A DNA stretch of 64,000 nt from GCA-2687025 sp964473525 (GTDB lineage Bacteria > Poribacteria > WGA-4E > GCA-2687025): positions 93,295 through 157,294 of the forward strand of contig CAYYPK010000015.1 in the NCBI GenBank assembly GCA_964473525.1, written 5' to 3'. Position numbers and translations under genes: made by a program. This document shows, piece by piece, positions 33,507 to 42,281 of this stretch (positions within the stretch are counted from its first letter, which is position 1; each line of letters begins with the position of its first letter). The notes under the pieces are model-generated. The model made no database searches and was not told where the DNA came from. It saw only the letters and a list, made by a program, of their open reading frames with translations.

Positions 33507-34840
33507 CGGATGGCCTTCCCTACCGCCCGGTCAAGTGCGTGCTGAGCTATCTTGTAGCCGTAAAACGCCCGGATCTGGGTCGTGTTGGCCAGGCCAAACT
33601 GCGTCTGCGCGTCGAATAGCTCGAGTGGAATGGCCAATTCCTGCCGGAATCGCTCCGTCGTGACGTCGAGGTTGAGCTGGGCGTTTCGCACCTGCACGGC
33701 CGATATGCGGAGACGCTTCTCCGCTTCCTTGAGATTCAGATAGGACTGAGTGACGTCGAGGCTGATGGACCGCTTGAGCTCCGCGTGCTGCTCCTCGGAA
33801 CGGTCCAAGTCGAGTTCCGCGCGCTCCAGTTCCCGACGGGTGGCGCCGCCATCGAAGATGGGGAACGTCACGCGCGCCGTCGCGTCCCAGAAGCGGAAGT
33901 CCTTGAAGTTCTCGCGTTCGTGAAGGTAGTCGTCGAGGTCAACGCCGTAGTTGGCGCGCACGGTGACAACGGGCAGCCGCTCCAGCCGCGCGCGGTCGCG
34001 TGACAGGCCCTGGATGCGCAGGCCAAGCTCCGACTCCTGTATCTCCGAGCGCTGACGCAAGGCTAGTTCGATGGTCTCGTCGAGCGTCTGGCTGTACTCG
34101 GCGAATTGGCTCGTCTGCCGGTAGATCGGGAACTCGCGATCGTCGGCCACTGCCACGACGGTGTCCGGGTCGAACCCGAGAACCGTGGGGAGTTGCGCGG
34201 CGGAGAACGCGAGGCGGTTCTGGTCATTCAGAAGCGCGAGTTCGTCGCTGGCGACGCGCACCTCCGCGGCGGCGACATCGGCGGGAATGCGTGTGCCTAC
34301 CTCCTCGAACGCCTGGATTTGCTCCGCGTTGCCCTGCGAGAGCTCGAGCTGCTCCTCGTCGAAGGCGACGAGCGTCTTGCCTTCGAGCAAGCCATAGTAC
34401 GCCCGCACGATCTCGAGAACCAGATCCTGCCTTGTGCGTTCGAGACGCGCGGCTGCGGAGTCGTGGCTATCTCGCGCCTGTGCCAGGCCGAGCTTCCGTC
34501 GTCCGTGGTCCCATACGGTGTAGTCTGCGGTGACGGCCCAGTCGAAGTTCTCACGTTCGAAGTCGAAGTCCGTGCGGTCATTGGCCAGGTAGGAGCCCGT
34601 CGTCCGAACGCTCGGCAGGTAGGTCGTGCGTGCGTCGTCCACCTGCAGGCCGGAGGACTGGAGCGACAGAGTGGATGTCTTAATGGAGCTCGCGTAGTCG
34701 AGTCCAATCGCGAGACAGTCCTCTAGCGTGAGGGGTTCCGACAGATCTGGGAGAGCGTCCTGCTGCGCGCTTGCGCTGCTCGCGCCGAGTAGCCCCGCGA
34801 TGAGCGCTGACATCACCACCGACAAGCAACGTCTGGCCAT
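33503..34840 (-). CDS. TolC-family outer-membrane efflux protein
   Basis: A 445-residue outer-membrane channel subunit. The ATG at 34840 has AAAAGG upstream and opens a signal peptide ending 'SSASA' (about residue 25). Two duplicated halves of coiled helices and strands follow, as in TolC: 'LTLEDCLAIGLDYASSIK', 'YTVWDHGRRKLG' and, in the second half, 'VTFPIFDGGATRRELERAELDLD'. It is the first gene of the set TolC - adaptor - ATPase - dockerin lipoprotein and would form the exit duct for the exported substrate. Confidence 0.92.
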   Translation of the reverse strand: MARRCLSVVMSALIAGLLGASSASAQQDALPDLSEPLTLEDCLAIGLDYASSIKTSTLSLQSSGLQVDDARTTYLPSVRTTGSYLANDRTDFDFERENFDWAVTADYTVWDHGRRKLGLAQARDSHDSAAARLERTRQDLVLEIVRAYYGLLEGKTLVAFDEEQLELSQGNAEQIQAFEEVGTRIPADVAAAEVRVASDELALLNDQNRLAFSAAQLPTVLGFDPDTVVAVADDREFPIYRQTSQFAEYSQTLDETIELALRQRSEIQESELGLRIQGLSRDRARLERLPVVTVRANYGVDLDDYLHERENFKDFRFWDATARVTFPIFDGGATRRELERAELDLDRSEEQHAELKRSISLDVTQSYLNLKEAEKRLRISAVQVRNAQLNLDVTTERFRQELAIPLELFDAQTQFGLANTTQIRAFYGYKIAQHALDRAVGKAIR

Positions 34841-35048
34841 TTTCACCTTTTCGACATGCTTGATCTCGTCCACCGATGCCTCCTGGCACGCAACCTGCAA
34901 TTCGGCCGCGCGGACAGGCTGACTCACGGTGTGTAGACGCCGCTCCACGGCTGAAAGTTTATGGCGCGGCCGCGCGACCGATGCCCGTGGGGAGTGTAGC
35001 ACCCGGAGTGCCGGAAGTTAATGATGCCTGGTCATCTCGCGGGGCTTG

Positions 35049-36092
35049 TCACAGCCTGATGTCGTAGCGGCCGGGCTTCTCGACAGGCAGCGAGCCGTCG
35101 TCGATCATCGACACGAGCGGCGAGGGGCCGGCGTCAAGCGGCAGGTTCACGAGGCCGCGGGACCGCGCGCTCTCGTAGATGGCCATCATCACCTCGACCG
35201 TGGCGCGCGCGTTGCTCCCCTCATTCCGATGGACGGAGCCACCGTCGAGCCACGCGAGCAGCTCGTCGTACTGGTTCGTATCCGCTGGCACGTCCGCGTC
35301 CACGGCGCCCGACGCTGACGTGACGGTGACGCCGTCGCCAACAGAGATCGTGCCCTCCGTGCCGTACACCTGTAGGCCGCCGAGTCGCGCGGCGGAGCCG
35401 TTCAGCCCGCCGTCGGGCATGTCGCTCTCGAGCACGAGACGGGCGCCACCCTCGAACGCCACCAGTCCCATGCACAGGTCTTCGATGGGCTCCTTGCGCT
35501 CGTACCGATCCGTCCGGCGCTCTACCTGACCGATGACCCACTCGGCGACTGGGTCGCCTAGAAGGTAGCGGGCTCCGTCGATGGCGTGCGTGCCGTTATT
35601 CGTCAGCCCTCCCCCGACCGTCATGCGGAGCATGTGCGGGACGCCGATCGCGCCAGCGGAGATTTGCCGACGCGCCTCGGAGTTTCGCGGCGCGAACCTG
35701 TGATGATGGCCGATCGCGAGCTTCGTCCCCGACGCCTCGCACGCCGCGAGCATGGCGTCAGCGTCGGCGAGATTGATGGCCATGGGCTTCTCGCACATGA
35801 TGCCATCGGCTCCCGCTTCCGCAGCGGCGATCGTCATCGACGGATGCGTGCCATGCCACGTGCAGATACTGACGATCTCAGGCTTCTCGGCGCTCAGCAT
35901 CTCCTCGTGGCTCGTGTACCGCGCGGCGATGTCGTATTCGTCGCCAAAGGCCTGCACGGCCTCGTCGCGGATGTCGACTGCCGCGACGATATCGACGCGA
36001 CCGGTCGCGGCCCAGCTGCGGGCGTGCGACCGCGCGATGCCACCCGTGCCGATGATCGCCACCCGGTAAGTTCGGTCTGCCATGTCGGTCAT
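35049..36092 (-). CDS. Gfo/Idh/MocA-family oxidoreductase
   Basis: A 347-residue NAD(P)-dependent sugar dehydrogenase-like protein. The Rossmann loop 'VAIIGTGGIARSHA' is N-terminal, 'CEKPMAINLADADAML' is the family EKP motif, and 'GGGLTNNGTHAIDGARYLLG' carries the catalytic-region His. No signal peptide. It starts 1 bp after the enolase-superfamily gene stop and ends a four-gene run that suggests catabolism of a sugar or sugar acid; the substrate is unknown. Confidence 0.9.
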   Translation of the reverse strand: MTDMADRTYRVAIIGTGGIARSHARSWAATGRVDIVAAVDIRDEAVQAFGDEYDIAARYTSHEEMLSAEKPEIVSICTWHGTHPSMTIAAAEAGADGIMCEKPMAINLADADAMLAACEASGTKLAIGHHHRFAPRNSEARRQISAGAIGVPHMLRMTVGGGLTNNGTHAIDGARYLLGDPVAEWVIGQVERRTDRYERKEPIEDLCMGLVAFEGGARLVLESDMPDGGLNGSAARLGGLQVYGTEGTISVGDGVTVTSASGAVDADVPADTNQYDELLAWLDGGSVHRNEGSNARATVEVMMAIYESARSRGLVNLPLDAGPSPLVSMIDDGSLPVEKPGRYDIRL

Positions 36093-36093
36093 C

Positions 36094-37230
36094 CTATTCG
36101 CCGAAGAACTGAGTGTCAGGCTTCTGGTAGCGACGGGCGGCGTCCTCGTTCAGTTCGACGCCGAGACCCGGGCCATCCGGCAGGTGCAGGTAGCCGTCAC
36201 GTATCAATGGCGGGTCGGACAGCACCAGCTCGTGCCAGTGCGGGCGTTCCATCCAGTGCCACTCGAGGACCAGGAAGTTCGGGACGGCGGCGCAGCAATG
36301 GGCGGACGCCACGGTTCCCAGCGGGCCGCACACGTTGTGAGGCGCGAAGGCGATGTAGTACATCTCCGCCAACTCGGCGATGCGCTTGCCTTCAGTCAGA
36401 CCGCAGCACTTCGGCAGGTCGGGCATGATGATGTCGGCGGCCTGCTGCTCGATGACATCGCGGAAACCCCACCGCATGTAGAGGTTCTCTCCGGTGCAGA
36501 TCGGCACGGGCGACTGCCTGCGCACTTCGCGGAGCGCCGCGACGTTGTCCGGTGGGATCGGCTCCTCGAGCCACATCAGGTTGTACGGCTCCAGCGCGCG
36601 CGCCACCTGAATCGCCGCTGAGATGTCGTAGCGACCGTGCATGTCCACACAGACGTCTATGGCGGGCCCAACGGCCTCGCGAACCGCGGCGACCGTGTCG
36701 ACCATTCGCGCGATCTCGAGCGGTGACGCGCTCCAGTTCCACGCGTCGTGCTTGTTGGGATCGTGCGCCTCGTCCAGGTCGAACTTCAAGGCCGTGAACC
36801 CCTGCTCGACCACCCACTTCGCCTTCTCTGCCGCCGCCTCGGGAGACCCATCGGCTCCGGCGTGGCAGTCGGCGTACATGCGCACCTTGTCGCGATACCG
36901 ACCTCCCAGGAGCTGCGTCGCCGGTGTGTCGAGGGCTTTGCCGACGAGGTCGAGCAGGGCGATGTCGATACCCGACAGGGCGGTAACGACGTTCCCCGCG
37001 ATAGCGCCGTTGAAGATGTGCGCGCGCCGGATGCGCTCGAAGAGCATCTCGTAGTTCATCGGGTCCTGCCCGATGAGCATTGGGGCGAACTCCTCGACAA
37101 TGCCGACGATGCCGCCGCCGCCATGGATGCACTCGCCCGTGCCGGTGATGCCTTCGTCGGTCTCTATGCGGATGAAGCACGACCACCCGTGCCCGCGGAG
37201 CACGGCCGTAGTCACGTTGGTAATCTTCAA
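36094..37230 (-). CDS. Enolase-superfamily dehydratase (mandelate racemase/muconate lactonizing enzyme family)
   Basis: A 378-residue sugar-acid dehydratase-like enzyme. The barrel ligands are visible: Lys149 ('ALKFD'), Asp196 with His198 ('DMHGRY'), Glu222 ('LEEP'), Glu248 ('TGEN') and His298 ('APHN'). The Asp-x-His form resembles the D-mannonate/galactonate dehydratase side of the superfamily. The start is taken as TTG at 37230, after AGGAAGAAGG, because family homology begins there. It is 34 bp downstream of the PhyH gene and 1 bp before the Gfo/Idh gene. Confidence 0.9.
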   Translation of the reverse strand: MKITNVTTAVLRGHGWSCFIRIETDEGITGTGECIHGGGGIVGIVEEFAPMLIGQDPMNYEMLFERIRRAHIFNGAIAGNVVTALSGIDIALLDLVGKALDTPATQLLGGRYRDKVRMYADCHAGADGSPEAAAEKAKWVVEQGFTALKFDLDEAHDPNKHDAWNWSASPLEIARMVDTVAAVREAVGPAIDVCVDMHGRYDISAAIQVARALEPYNLMWLEEPIPPDNVAALREVRRQSPVPICTGENLYMRWGFRDVIEQQAADIIMPDLPKCCGLTEGKRIAELAEMYYIAFAPHNVCGPLGTVASAHCCAAVPNFLVLEWHWMERPHWHELVLSDPPLIRDGYLHLPDGPGLGVELNEDAARRYQKPDTQFFGE

Positions 37231-37264
37231 GGAGCCTTCTTCCTGTTGCGCGGCTCGACGGCTG

Positions 37265-38176
37265 TCACTCGCCGTCTTGATCTTCGCTGTTAGCTTGGCA
37301 GGTCCGCAGCCACACGTTGCCAGCCGGAGGGTCGTAGCCCTTCCACGCGTACGGGTCAACGCCGGAAACCGGGACGACGCACCGTCGATCCGCGTTCGCC
37401 GTCCGCTCTCCCTCGCGCACGTCCCACGGCAGCAGCGACCAGGCGTTGCAGTAGTGGTTCACCAGCGCGCGTCGGTAGATGTTCGAGCGGTTCTTGCGCG
37501 AGCGATGCAGGAGGTAGCCGTTGAAGAACACGACCGCTCCGGCCTTCACCTCGACCGGGATCTCCTCGGACTCATCGAACCCGTGGCTCTCGGGCGCGAA
37601 GTCGAATTCGTCGGGGTTCTCGTGCTCGCGCTGCGGGTACATGTAGCCGTGGCGGTGCGACCCCGGCACGACCCACAGGCAGCCGTTCTCGACCGTGGCA
37701 TCGTCCATGGCGATCCACGCGCCGATCAGCGACCGGTCCCGCGTGGGGATGTACACCTCGTCCTGGTGCCACGCCTGCCCCTGGAAGCCCGGCGGCTTGA
37801 CGAACAGCATGGACTGCATGCACTTCACGCTGCCGTCCCAGTGCGCCAGGTGGGCCCCTGTCAACTGCGACAGGCCGCCCGCGATCCGCTCGTGCGCGAC
37901 GTACCGTTCGATCACGGGACTGACGTAATGCGGCTGGTGGATGCAGAGGATCTGCCGCAGGGCGTCCTCGTCGGACGTGTCTGCCGGCAACGGCTTGAGT
38001 GTCTCACACGGGTACTCGCCGCGCGCGAGGCGTAGAGCGTCGGCGCGAAGTTCGTCGATCTCGTCGGGCGTCATGAGATCGTGCGCCACGTGGAAGCCGT
38101 TCTCAACGAACGACGCCACATCTTCGTCGGACGCGATGTCTGGCGTCTCGATCACCGGACTGGCTGCGATGGCCAC
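37265..38176 (-). CDS. Phytanoyl-CoA dioxygenase (PhyH)-family protein
   Basis: A 303-residue Fe(II)/2-oxoglutarate oxygenase-like protein. The facial triad is visible as His137 and Asp139 ('WHQDEVYIP') and His224 ('LLHRSRKNRS'), with nearby Arg residues for 2-oxoglutarate. The start is a GTG at 38176 with AGGAGGG 7 bases upstream. PhyH proteins of environmental bacteria act on many substrates, so phytanoyl-CoA itself is unlikely. It sits between the RraA-like and enolase-superfamily genes, with 34-bp gaps on both sides. Confidence 0.9.
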   Translation of the reverse strand: MAIAASPVIETPDIASDEDVASFVENGFHVAHDLMTPDEIDELRADALRLARGEYPCETLKPLPADTSDEDALRQILCIHQPHYVSPVIERYVAHERIAGGLSQLTGAHLAHWDGSVKCMQSMLFVKPPGFQGQAWHQDEVYIPTRDRSLIGAWIAMDDATVENGCLWVVPGSHRHGYMYPQREHENPDEFDFAPESHGFDESEEIPVEVKAGAVVFFNGYLLHRSRKNRSNIYRRALVNHYCNAWSLLPWDVREGERTANADRRCVVPVSGVDPYAWKGYDPPAGNVWLRTCQANSEDQDGE

Positions 38177-38210
38177 GGACGACCCTCCTGGTGCTTCTCT
38201 GTCCCGCGGG

Positions 38211-39104
38211 CTACAGGTGCCCGCCGTTACGTTCGATAATGTCGTCGATGGAGTCGTCGTGGAAGCCGGCAAGACGCGCGAGCGCGTCTGACCAGACGCC
38301 CTTATCACCCTCGTCGATCTCGATGACCTTCTCCAGGACATCGATCACGGCGCCGTTGGGGATGACGACCTGACCGTCCATGTCGGCGACGATGAAGTCC
38401 CGATCGGCGATCTGCGCGCCGCCAATAGAGATAGGCGCGCCCGAGGACACGGCTTCGGTCCGGTACGCCGAGTCGGTAGGCTGCGTGCCTGTGCCGTACA
38501 CCGGGAACGCCTCGCGAGCCAGCATGGCGGCCCTCACGCGACCGATGTTTTCGTCCGAGGCGTCGGACCCTAGGGCGTGTTCTAGCGAACGTCGCGACCT
38601 GTCGTCGAACGGCTCGTCGCGGAAGTAGCTGTTGATCTGGTCGCAGTCCCGGATCGGCCCTTCAATGACCGCTCCGAGCGCGCCGTACGACATGGCGAGG
38701 GCCGTCAGCAGGCCGCCCCACACGCCGCCGTTCCGCATTTCGTCCTCGGAGTCCGACGCCTGCGGCTTGTCGGATGGCGTGGCGATGACCGCGACATCTC
38801 CTGGTCTCAGCGTGCGCATGAATTCGATTTCGCCAGCATACGGGCTCGCCTGGTAGGCGGGATCCGAGGAGTCGGCAACGACCTCGAACTGCGCGGTGTG
38901 AACGGCGCCAAAGACGCGACGTTCCCGACGGTTCTCGGACCCGCACAGGTAGTCGATGCTCACAGGTAGGTAGTACCTGTCGGCGCCGGGCTTCTGGATC
39001 CCCAGCCGGTCGAGAGCGTCGCTGGCATACGCGGCGTTGACGATAGATGCGGCGAACCGCAGCCGCTCGTCGGACTGGATGCGCTCGTATGTCACACTCG
39101 CCAT
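38211..39104 (-). CDS. RraA/HMG-aldolase-like protein
   Basis: A 297-residue member of the RraA fold, which includes 4-hydroxy-4-methyl-2-oxoglutarate aldolases and oxaloacetate decarboxylases. The family core is at residues 127-155: 'GVWGGLLTALAMSYGALGAV' then 'EGPIRDCD', with Arg152 and Asp153 matching the catalytic pair. The C-terminal 'ADRDFIVADMDGQVVIP' is also typical. It is longer than usual (about 200-240) because of extra sequence around 45-95. The ATG at 39104 follows AGGAG. First gene of the putative sugar-acid cluster. Confidence 0.82.
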   Translation of the reverse strand: MASVTYERIQSDERLRFAASIVNAAYASDALDRLGIQKPGADRYYLPVSIDYLCGSENRRERRVFGAVHTAQFEVVADSSDPAYQASPYAGEIEFMRTLRPGDVAVIATPSDKPQASDSEDEMRNGGVWGGLLTALAMSYGALGAVIEGPIRDCDQINSYFRDEPFDDRSRRSLEHALGSDASDENIGRVRAAMLAREAFPVYGTGTQPTDSAYRTEAVSSGAPISIGGAQIADRDFIVADMDGQVVIPNGAVIDVLEKVIEIDEGDKGVWSDALARLAGFHDDSIDDIIERNGGHL

Positions 39105-39127
39105 TGGCACTCCTGTCGTGTCTCGCC

Positions 39128-39904
39128 CTAGTCCGTGGAGCGCTCGCGCAGGCTAGCCTTCAGCCGGAACCCGTGCATCTCGTACTCCATGTAGACCACC
39201 ATTGCCGGCGCCGTGTCGCTTTCCGCCCGTATGTGCAGCACGAGCGGCTTGCCAGCGTGCACGATGTTGTCCGTGAGCAAGTCCGACTGCAACGGGTCGT
39301 CCAGCCCACCGACGCGCTCGAACTCCACGACGACCTCCCACACGTCCCCGCTGGCGGTGCGAAGGTTACGCGTTCTACGCGCGCGCGCCAGCCAGTATAC
39401 GCCCTTAGCGTCGAGATGGAAGTCGGCCGTGGGTTGGGTGGTGAAGTCGTGCTGCCGCAGCAGGTAGAGACCTGTGAACACAGTGTGCACGTTCGGGGGA
39501 ACGTCGGCAGTGCGCGTTGGCGCGTCGACACGCTCGTATACGGCGGCTTGGTTGGCCTGGTCGTACTCCACTTGCGAGCTCTCGCGGAACCTGGCCTCGT
39601 CGCACTCCTTCGTGTACGCCAGCGGCAGCCCGGTAGTCGTGTCGAGGACGGATCTGTACCGGTTGCGCACCCGGTAAATCCGGGAGGAGACGGCGGTGGT
39701 CCAGGCCTCCACGGCGATAACTTGCGTTGCCGCGGCCTCGTCGCGACGCTCCAGGGAGAACGTGGCGTCGACGACAGTGAGACGGCCCCACTTCACTGCG
39801 TAGGTTAGCGTCTCGGTTTCCGGCAGGGACCATGCGGCGGCCCAGGCGACGTCGCTCGCGCACGCGAACACCGACAGGAGGATGAGCGCGCGCAGGCAGT
39901 TCAT
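39128..39904 (-). CDS. Exported DUF3108-domain protein
   Basis: A 258-residue protein. The ATG at 39904 starts a signal peptide ('LRALILLSVFACASDVAWAA'). The mature part is all-beta and fits DUF3108: 'LTYAVKWGRLTVVDATFSLE', 'YRVRNRYRSVLDTTTGLPL', and 'PLVLHIRAESD' near the end. Function is unknown; homologues are periplasmic beta-barrel-like proteins. The upstream side faces a thioesterase gene across 134 bp. Downstream, RraA starts 23 bp away, so it may be co-transcribed with the sugar-acid cluster. Confidence 0.75.
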   Translation of the reverse strand: MNCLRALILLSVFACASDVAWAAAWSLPETETLTYAVKWGRLTVVDATFSLERRDEAAATQVIAVEAWTTAVSSRIYRVRNRYRSVLDTTTGLPLAYTKECDEARFRESSQVEYDQANQAAVYERVDAPTRTADVPPNVHTVFTGLYLLRQHDFTTQPTADFHLDAKGVYWLARARRTRNLRTASGDVWEVVVEFERVGGLDDPLQSDLLTDNIVHAGKPLVLHIRAESDTAPAMVVYMEYEMHGFRLKASLRERSTD

Positions 39905-40038
39905 GGCGAGATTGTAGGCTGACCCCGCCCGGCCCGCAACGAAGCCAGCGCCGCGCGACGGCCCATTGCAGGCGTTGCAGCTGCCGTCCACACGCCGCAC
40001 ACTACACTCCCACGCCACGGAGGAGACGCCGACCCGCC

Positions 40039-40470
40039 ATGCGCCCATTCCTGACCTCGCTTGTCGTCCGCACGTACGAACTCGACGGCTTCCGTCACGT
40101 AAACAACGCGGTGTTCGTGCAGTACCTCGAGGCGGCGCGGGGCGACTTCGTGCGTGCCATCGGGATGAGCTACGCGAAGTTCCACGAGTGGGGCGCCTGC
40201 CCAGTGGTCGTACACTTGGAGTTGGACTACGACTCCCCCGCGACCGCCGACGAGGAACTCACCATCGAATTGCGGGTAGTGGACTGGCGCCGCACGCGCT
40301 TTGTGATCGAATACAGGGCGCGCCGGGCCGACGGGACGAGCGTGGCCCGGGCGTTGACTCGGCACGCCTTCGTGAGCCCCGAAGGGGCTCCGGTGCGCGT
40401 CCCGGACGAGTTCCGCGCGGCGGCCGAGGCGTGGTCTATGTCCCAAGAACCAGCCGCACGTACGCCCTGA
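40039..40470 (+). CDS. Hotdog-fold acyl-CoA thioesterase (YbgC/4HBT type)
   Basis: A 143-residue single hotdog domain. 'TYELDGFRHVNNAVFVQYLEA' is the family active-site segment, with the Asp that acts as base or nucleophile in 4-hydroxybenzoyl-CoA thioesterases and the 'HVNN' turn before the hotdog helix. It would hydrolyse acyl-CoA in the cytoplasm; chain-length preference is unknown. Its last 35 bp overlap the convergent prepilin peptidase gene. Confidence 0.88.
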   Translation: MRPFLTSLVVRTYELDGFRHVNNAVFVQYLEAARGDFVRAIGMSYAKFHEWGACPVVVHLELDYDSPATADEELTIELRVVDWRRTRFVIEYRARRADGTSVARALTRHAFVSPEGAPVRVPDEFRAAAEAWSMSQEPAARTP

Positions 40471-41233
40471 CGAGCTCGGGGCCCCACACGAGCGAGACGG
40501 CGGCGGCTCCCGCGAGGAACGGGCCGTACGGAATCTCTCGCTGGTTCCTCCGGGCGACCCGCAGCGCGACACCGACCACGCTGCCGATGAGGGCGCTCAG
40601 AGCCACGGTCAGCAGCATCAGCCGCCAGTCAGCGAGGTGCGCCCCAATCATCGCGGCCAGCTTCACGTCACCCAGTCCCATCGCCTCGCGTCGCATCGCG
40701 GCGGAGCCGGCGACTCGCACCAGCCCAAGAACGCCGAAGCCTAGCGCTCCGGCGGCAGCCGAAGCCATGAGCGGCTGCCACGAGCCAGCGGAGCGCGCTG
40801 CCACTGCTGCGAACGCCAGAGCCACGGCAGCCCCAACGCCCGTGATCGCGTTCGGGAGTCTGAGCGTGCGCAGGTCGGTGACGGTGAGCGCGAGCAGCAC
40901 GGCGAGGAAGGTGGCGGCATGCGCGCCCGCCAGGGTCGGCCCGCGCCAGGCGACGACCCCGCCGCAAACGACCGCCATGGCGAGCTCAACGGCGGGATAC
41001 ACCGGGCTGATGCGCGCCCCGCAGTCGCGGCACGCGCCCCGCAGCGCCAGGTAACTCGCAACCGGCACGTTGTCACGCGCGCGGATGGGCGCGCGACAGT
41101 GCGGGCAGTAAGAACGACGCGGGCGGGACGGCGTCTCGCCTATCGGTACGCGATGGATGACGACGTTGAGGAAGCTCCCGGCCGCCAGACCAACGAGCGC
41201 GGCCGCGCCGATGACTTCAGGAGCCACGCGCAT
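40436..41233 (-). CDS. pilD: Prepilin peptidase (A24 leader peptidase/N-methyltransferase)
   Basis: A 265-residue inner-membrane aspartyl protease that trims type IV pilin or type II secretion pseudopilin leaders. The N-terminal zinc loop has Cys43, Cys46, Cys68 and Cys71 ('YCPHCRAP...ACRDCGA'). Catalytic Asp120 ('TVTDLRTLRLPN') and Asp189 ('GLGDVKL') are present, with about eight membrane segments. The ATG at 41233 lies inside the end of the upstream pseudopilin-like gene (17-bp overlap). The 3' end overlaps the thioesterase gene by 35 bp. Confidence 0.93.
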   Translation of the reverse strand: MRVAPEVIGAAALVGLAAGSFLNVVIHRVPIGETPSRPRRSYCPHCRAPIRARDNVPVASYLALRGACRDCGARISPVYPAVELAMAVVCGGVVAWRGPTLAGAHAATFLAVLLALTVTDLRTLRLPNAITGVGAAVALAFAAVAARSAGSWQPLMASAAAGALGFGVLGLVRVAGSAAMRREAMGLGDVKLAAMIGAHLADWRLMLLTVALSALIGSVVGVALRVARRNQREIPYGPFLAGAAAVSLVWGPELVRAYVRLVLGT

Positions 41234-41630
41234 GGGCAGGCCACCACTCGGGGTCCGGCGCGATGGGCATCGCCAGCTCCGCGTCACCCCCGAGCCGGTA
41301 CTTCGCGGGTGCCGTCGTGTCCGCCGCTGCGATGCCCACGAGCCGCCGCTTGACATCGAAGACGTACCTGCCACCCCACGGGGTGACGAGGTCGGCATCG
41401 GACACGAGGTACGGGCCGCGCCACCCGGGGCTACCTGGATCGCGGCGCAGGTCCCCGGGCGCGGCACATGTGGTCCCGGTGGAGAATTCGTACCGCAGCG
41501 CGGCGTCGGCGATGAGCTCCAGGTCCAGAATAGCGTTGTTGACGTTGCGCATGTCCATGTACGGCGGAAGCGCGAGCGCGCCCACTACAACGGCGATGGC
41601 GACGATGACCGCGGCCTGGATGCGTGTCAT
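41217..41630 (-). CDS. Pseudopilin-like protein with short, atypical leader
   Basis: A 137-residue protein with an N-terminal hydrophobic helix ('AAVIVAIAVVVGALALP') and a soluble part resembling a GspG-like minor pseudopilin: 'GWRGPYLVSDADLVTPWGGRYVFD'. The conserved Glu of pseudopilins (+5) is Gln, and from the ATG at 41630 there is no Gly before the helix. A GTG three codons upstream would give the leader Met-Ala-Gly. The ATG forms an ATGA junction with the preceding gene. The prepilin peptidase gene begins inside its 3' end, which supports a pilin-type identity. Confidence 0.6.
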   Translation of the reverse strand: MTRIQAAVIVAIAVVVGALALPPYMDMRNVNNAILDLELIADAALRYEFSTGTTCAAPGDLRRDPGSPGWRGPYLVSDADLVTPWGGRYVFDVKRRLVGIAAADTTAPAKYRLGGDAELAMPIAPDPEWWPAHARGS

Positions 41631-42268
41631 GCCTGCCACCCAGCGTGTTGCTCTAGCAGATCCGCCACCTGCTCCCGGGCCGCGCGCGACCGGCCGGACT
41701 TGAGCGTGTCGCGCACGTCCGAGTCCAGTACGGCTTCGTAGAAGCGCCTACGCGCGGGCTGTGTCGTCAAGCGCGCGCGGGCGTCGTCACGGGCGTCGGC
41801 GAGGAGGTCGAGCAGCTCGGAGAATTCGTCGCCGTATGCCTCCAGGATGCCCTCGCGTACCCGGCGAGACACCAATGGACTGACGCCGTCGGTGCTGACC
41901 GCGACGGTCAGCCGCCCCCGGCGAGCGGTCGCCGGGAAGTGCAGGTCGCCGCGCGACGCGTCGTCGACGACGTTGACCCACGCCCCGGTCGCGCGGGCGG
42001 CGTCAGCGATTTGGGCGTTGGTGGCGGAGGCGTCCGTCGCCGCGACGACGACCCGCTTGCCGTCTACGTCGGCGTTCTCGAACGCCCGATCCTGCCAGGC
42101 GACGCGCCCGGCGCCGACCAGTTGGCGCATGGCCTCGCACGCGGTCGGCGCCACCACGCACACGGTGGCCCCGCTCTCCGCGAGGCTGGCGGCCCGGCGC
42201 GCGGCTACCGGCCCGCCGCCTACGACGAGCGTTTCGACGCCGTCCATTCTGAGCATGGCCGGAAACAT
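41627..42268 (-). CDS. Precorrin-2 dehydrogenase / sirohydrochlorin ferrochelatase domain (Met8/CysG N-terminal)
   Basis: A 213-residue protein that oxidises precorrin-2 and may insert iron to make siroheme. Family features are 'MFPAMLRMDGVETLVVGGGPVAARRAASL', shown here only by its parts 'FPAMLRM' and 'VVGGGPVAARR', then 'VVAATDASATNAQIA', 'WVNVVDD', 'LHFPATARRGRLTVAVSTDG' and 'SPLVSRRVRE'. The ATG at 42268 matches the usual N terminus; a TTG further upstream is less likely. It lacks the CysG methyltransferase half. It lies in a run with hemL, so both tetrapyrrole steps are together. Confidence 0.88.
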   Translation of the reverse strand: MFPAMLRMDGVETLVVGGGPVAARRAASLAESGATVCVVAPTACEAMRQLVGAGRVAWQDRAFENADVDGKRVVVAATDASATNAQIADAARATGAWVNVVDDASRGDLHFPATARRGRLTVAVSTDGVSPLVSRRVREGILEAYGDEFSELLDLLADARDDARARLTTQPARRRFYEAVLDSDVRDTLKSGRSRAAREQVADLLEQHAGWQA

Positions 42269-42281
42269 CGCGACCTGGCGC

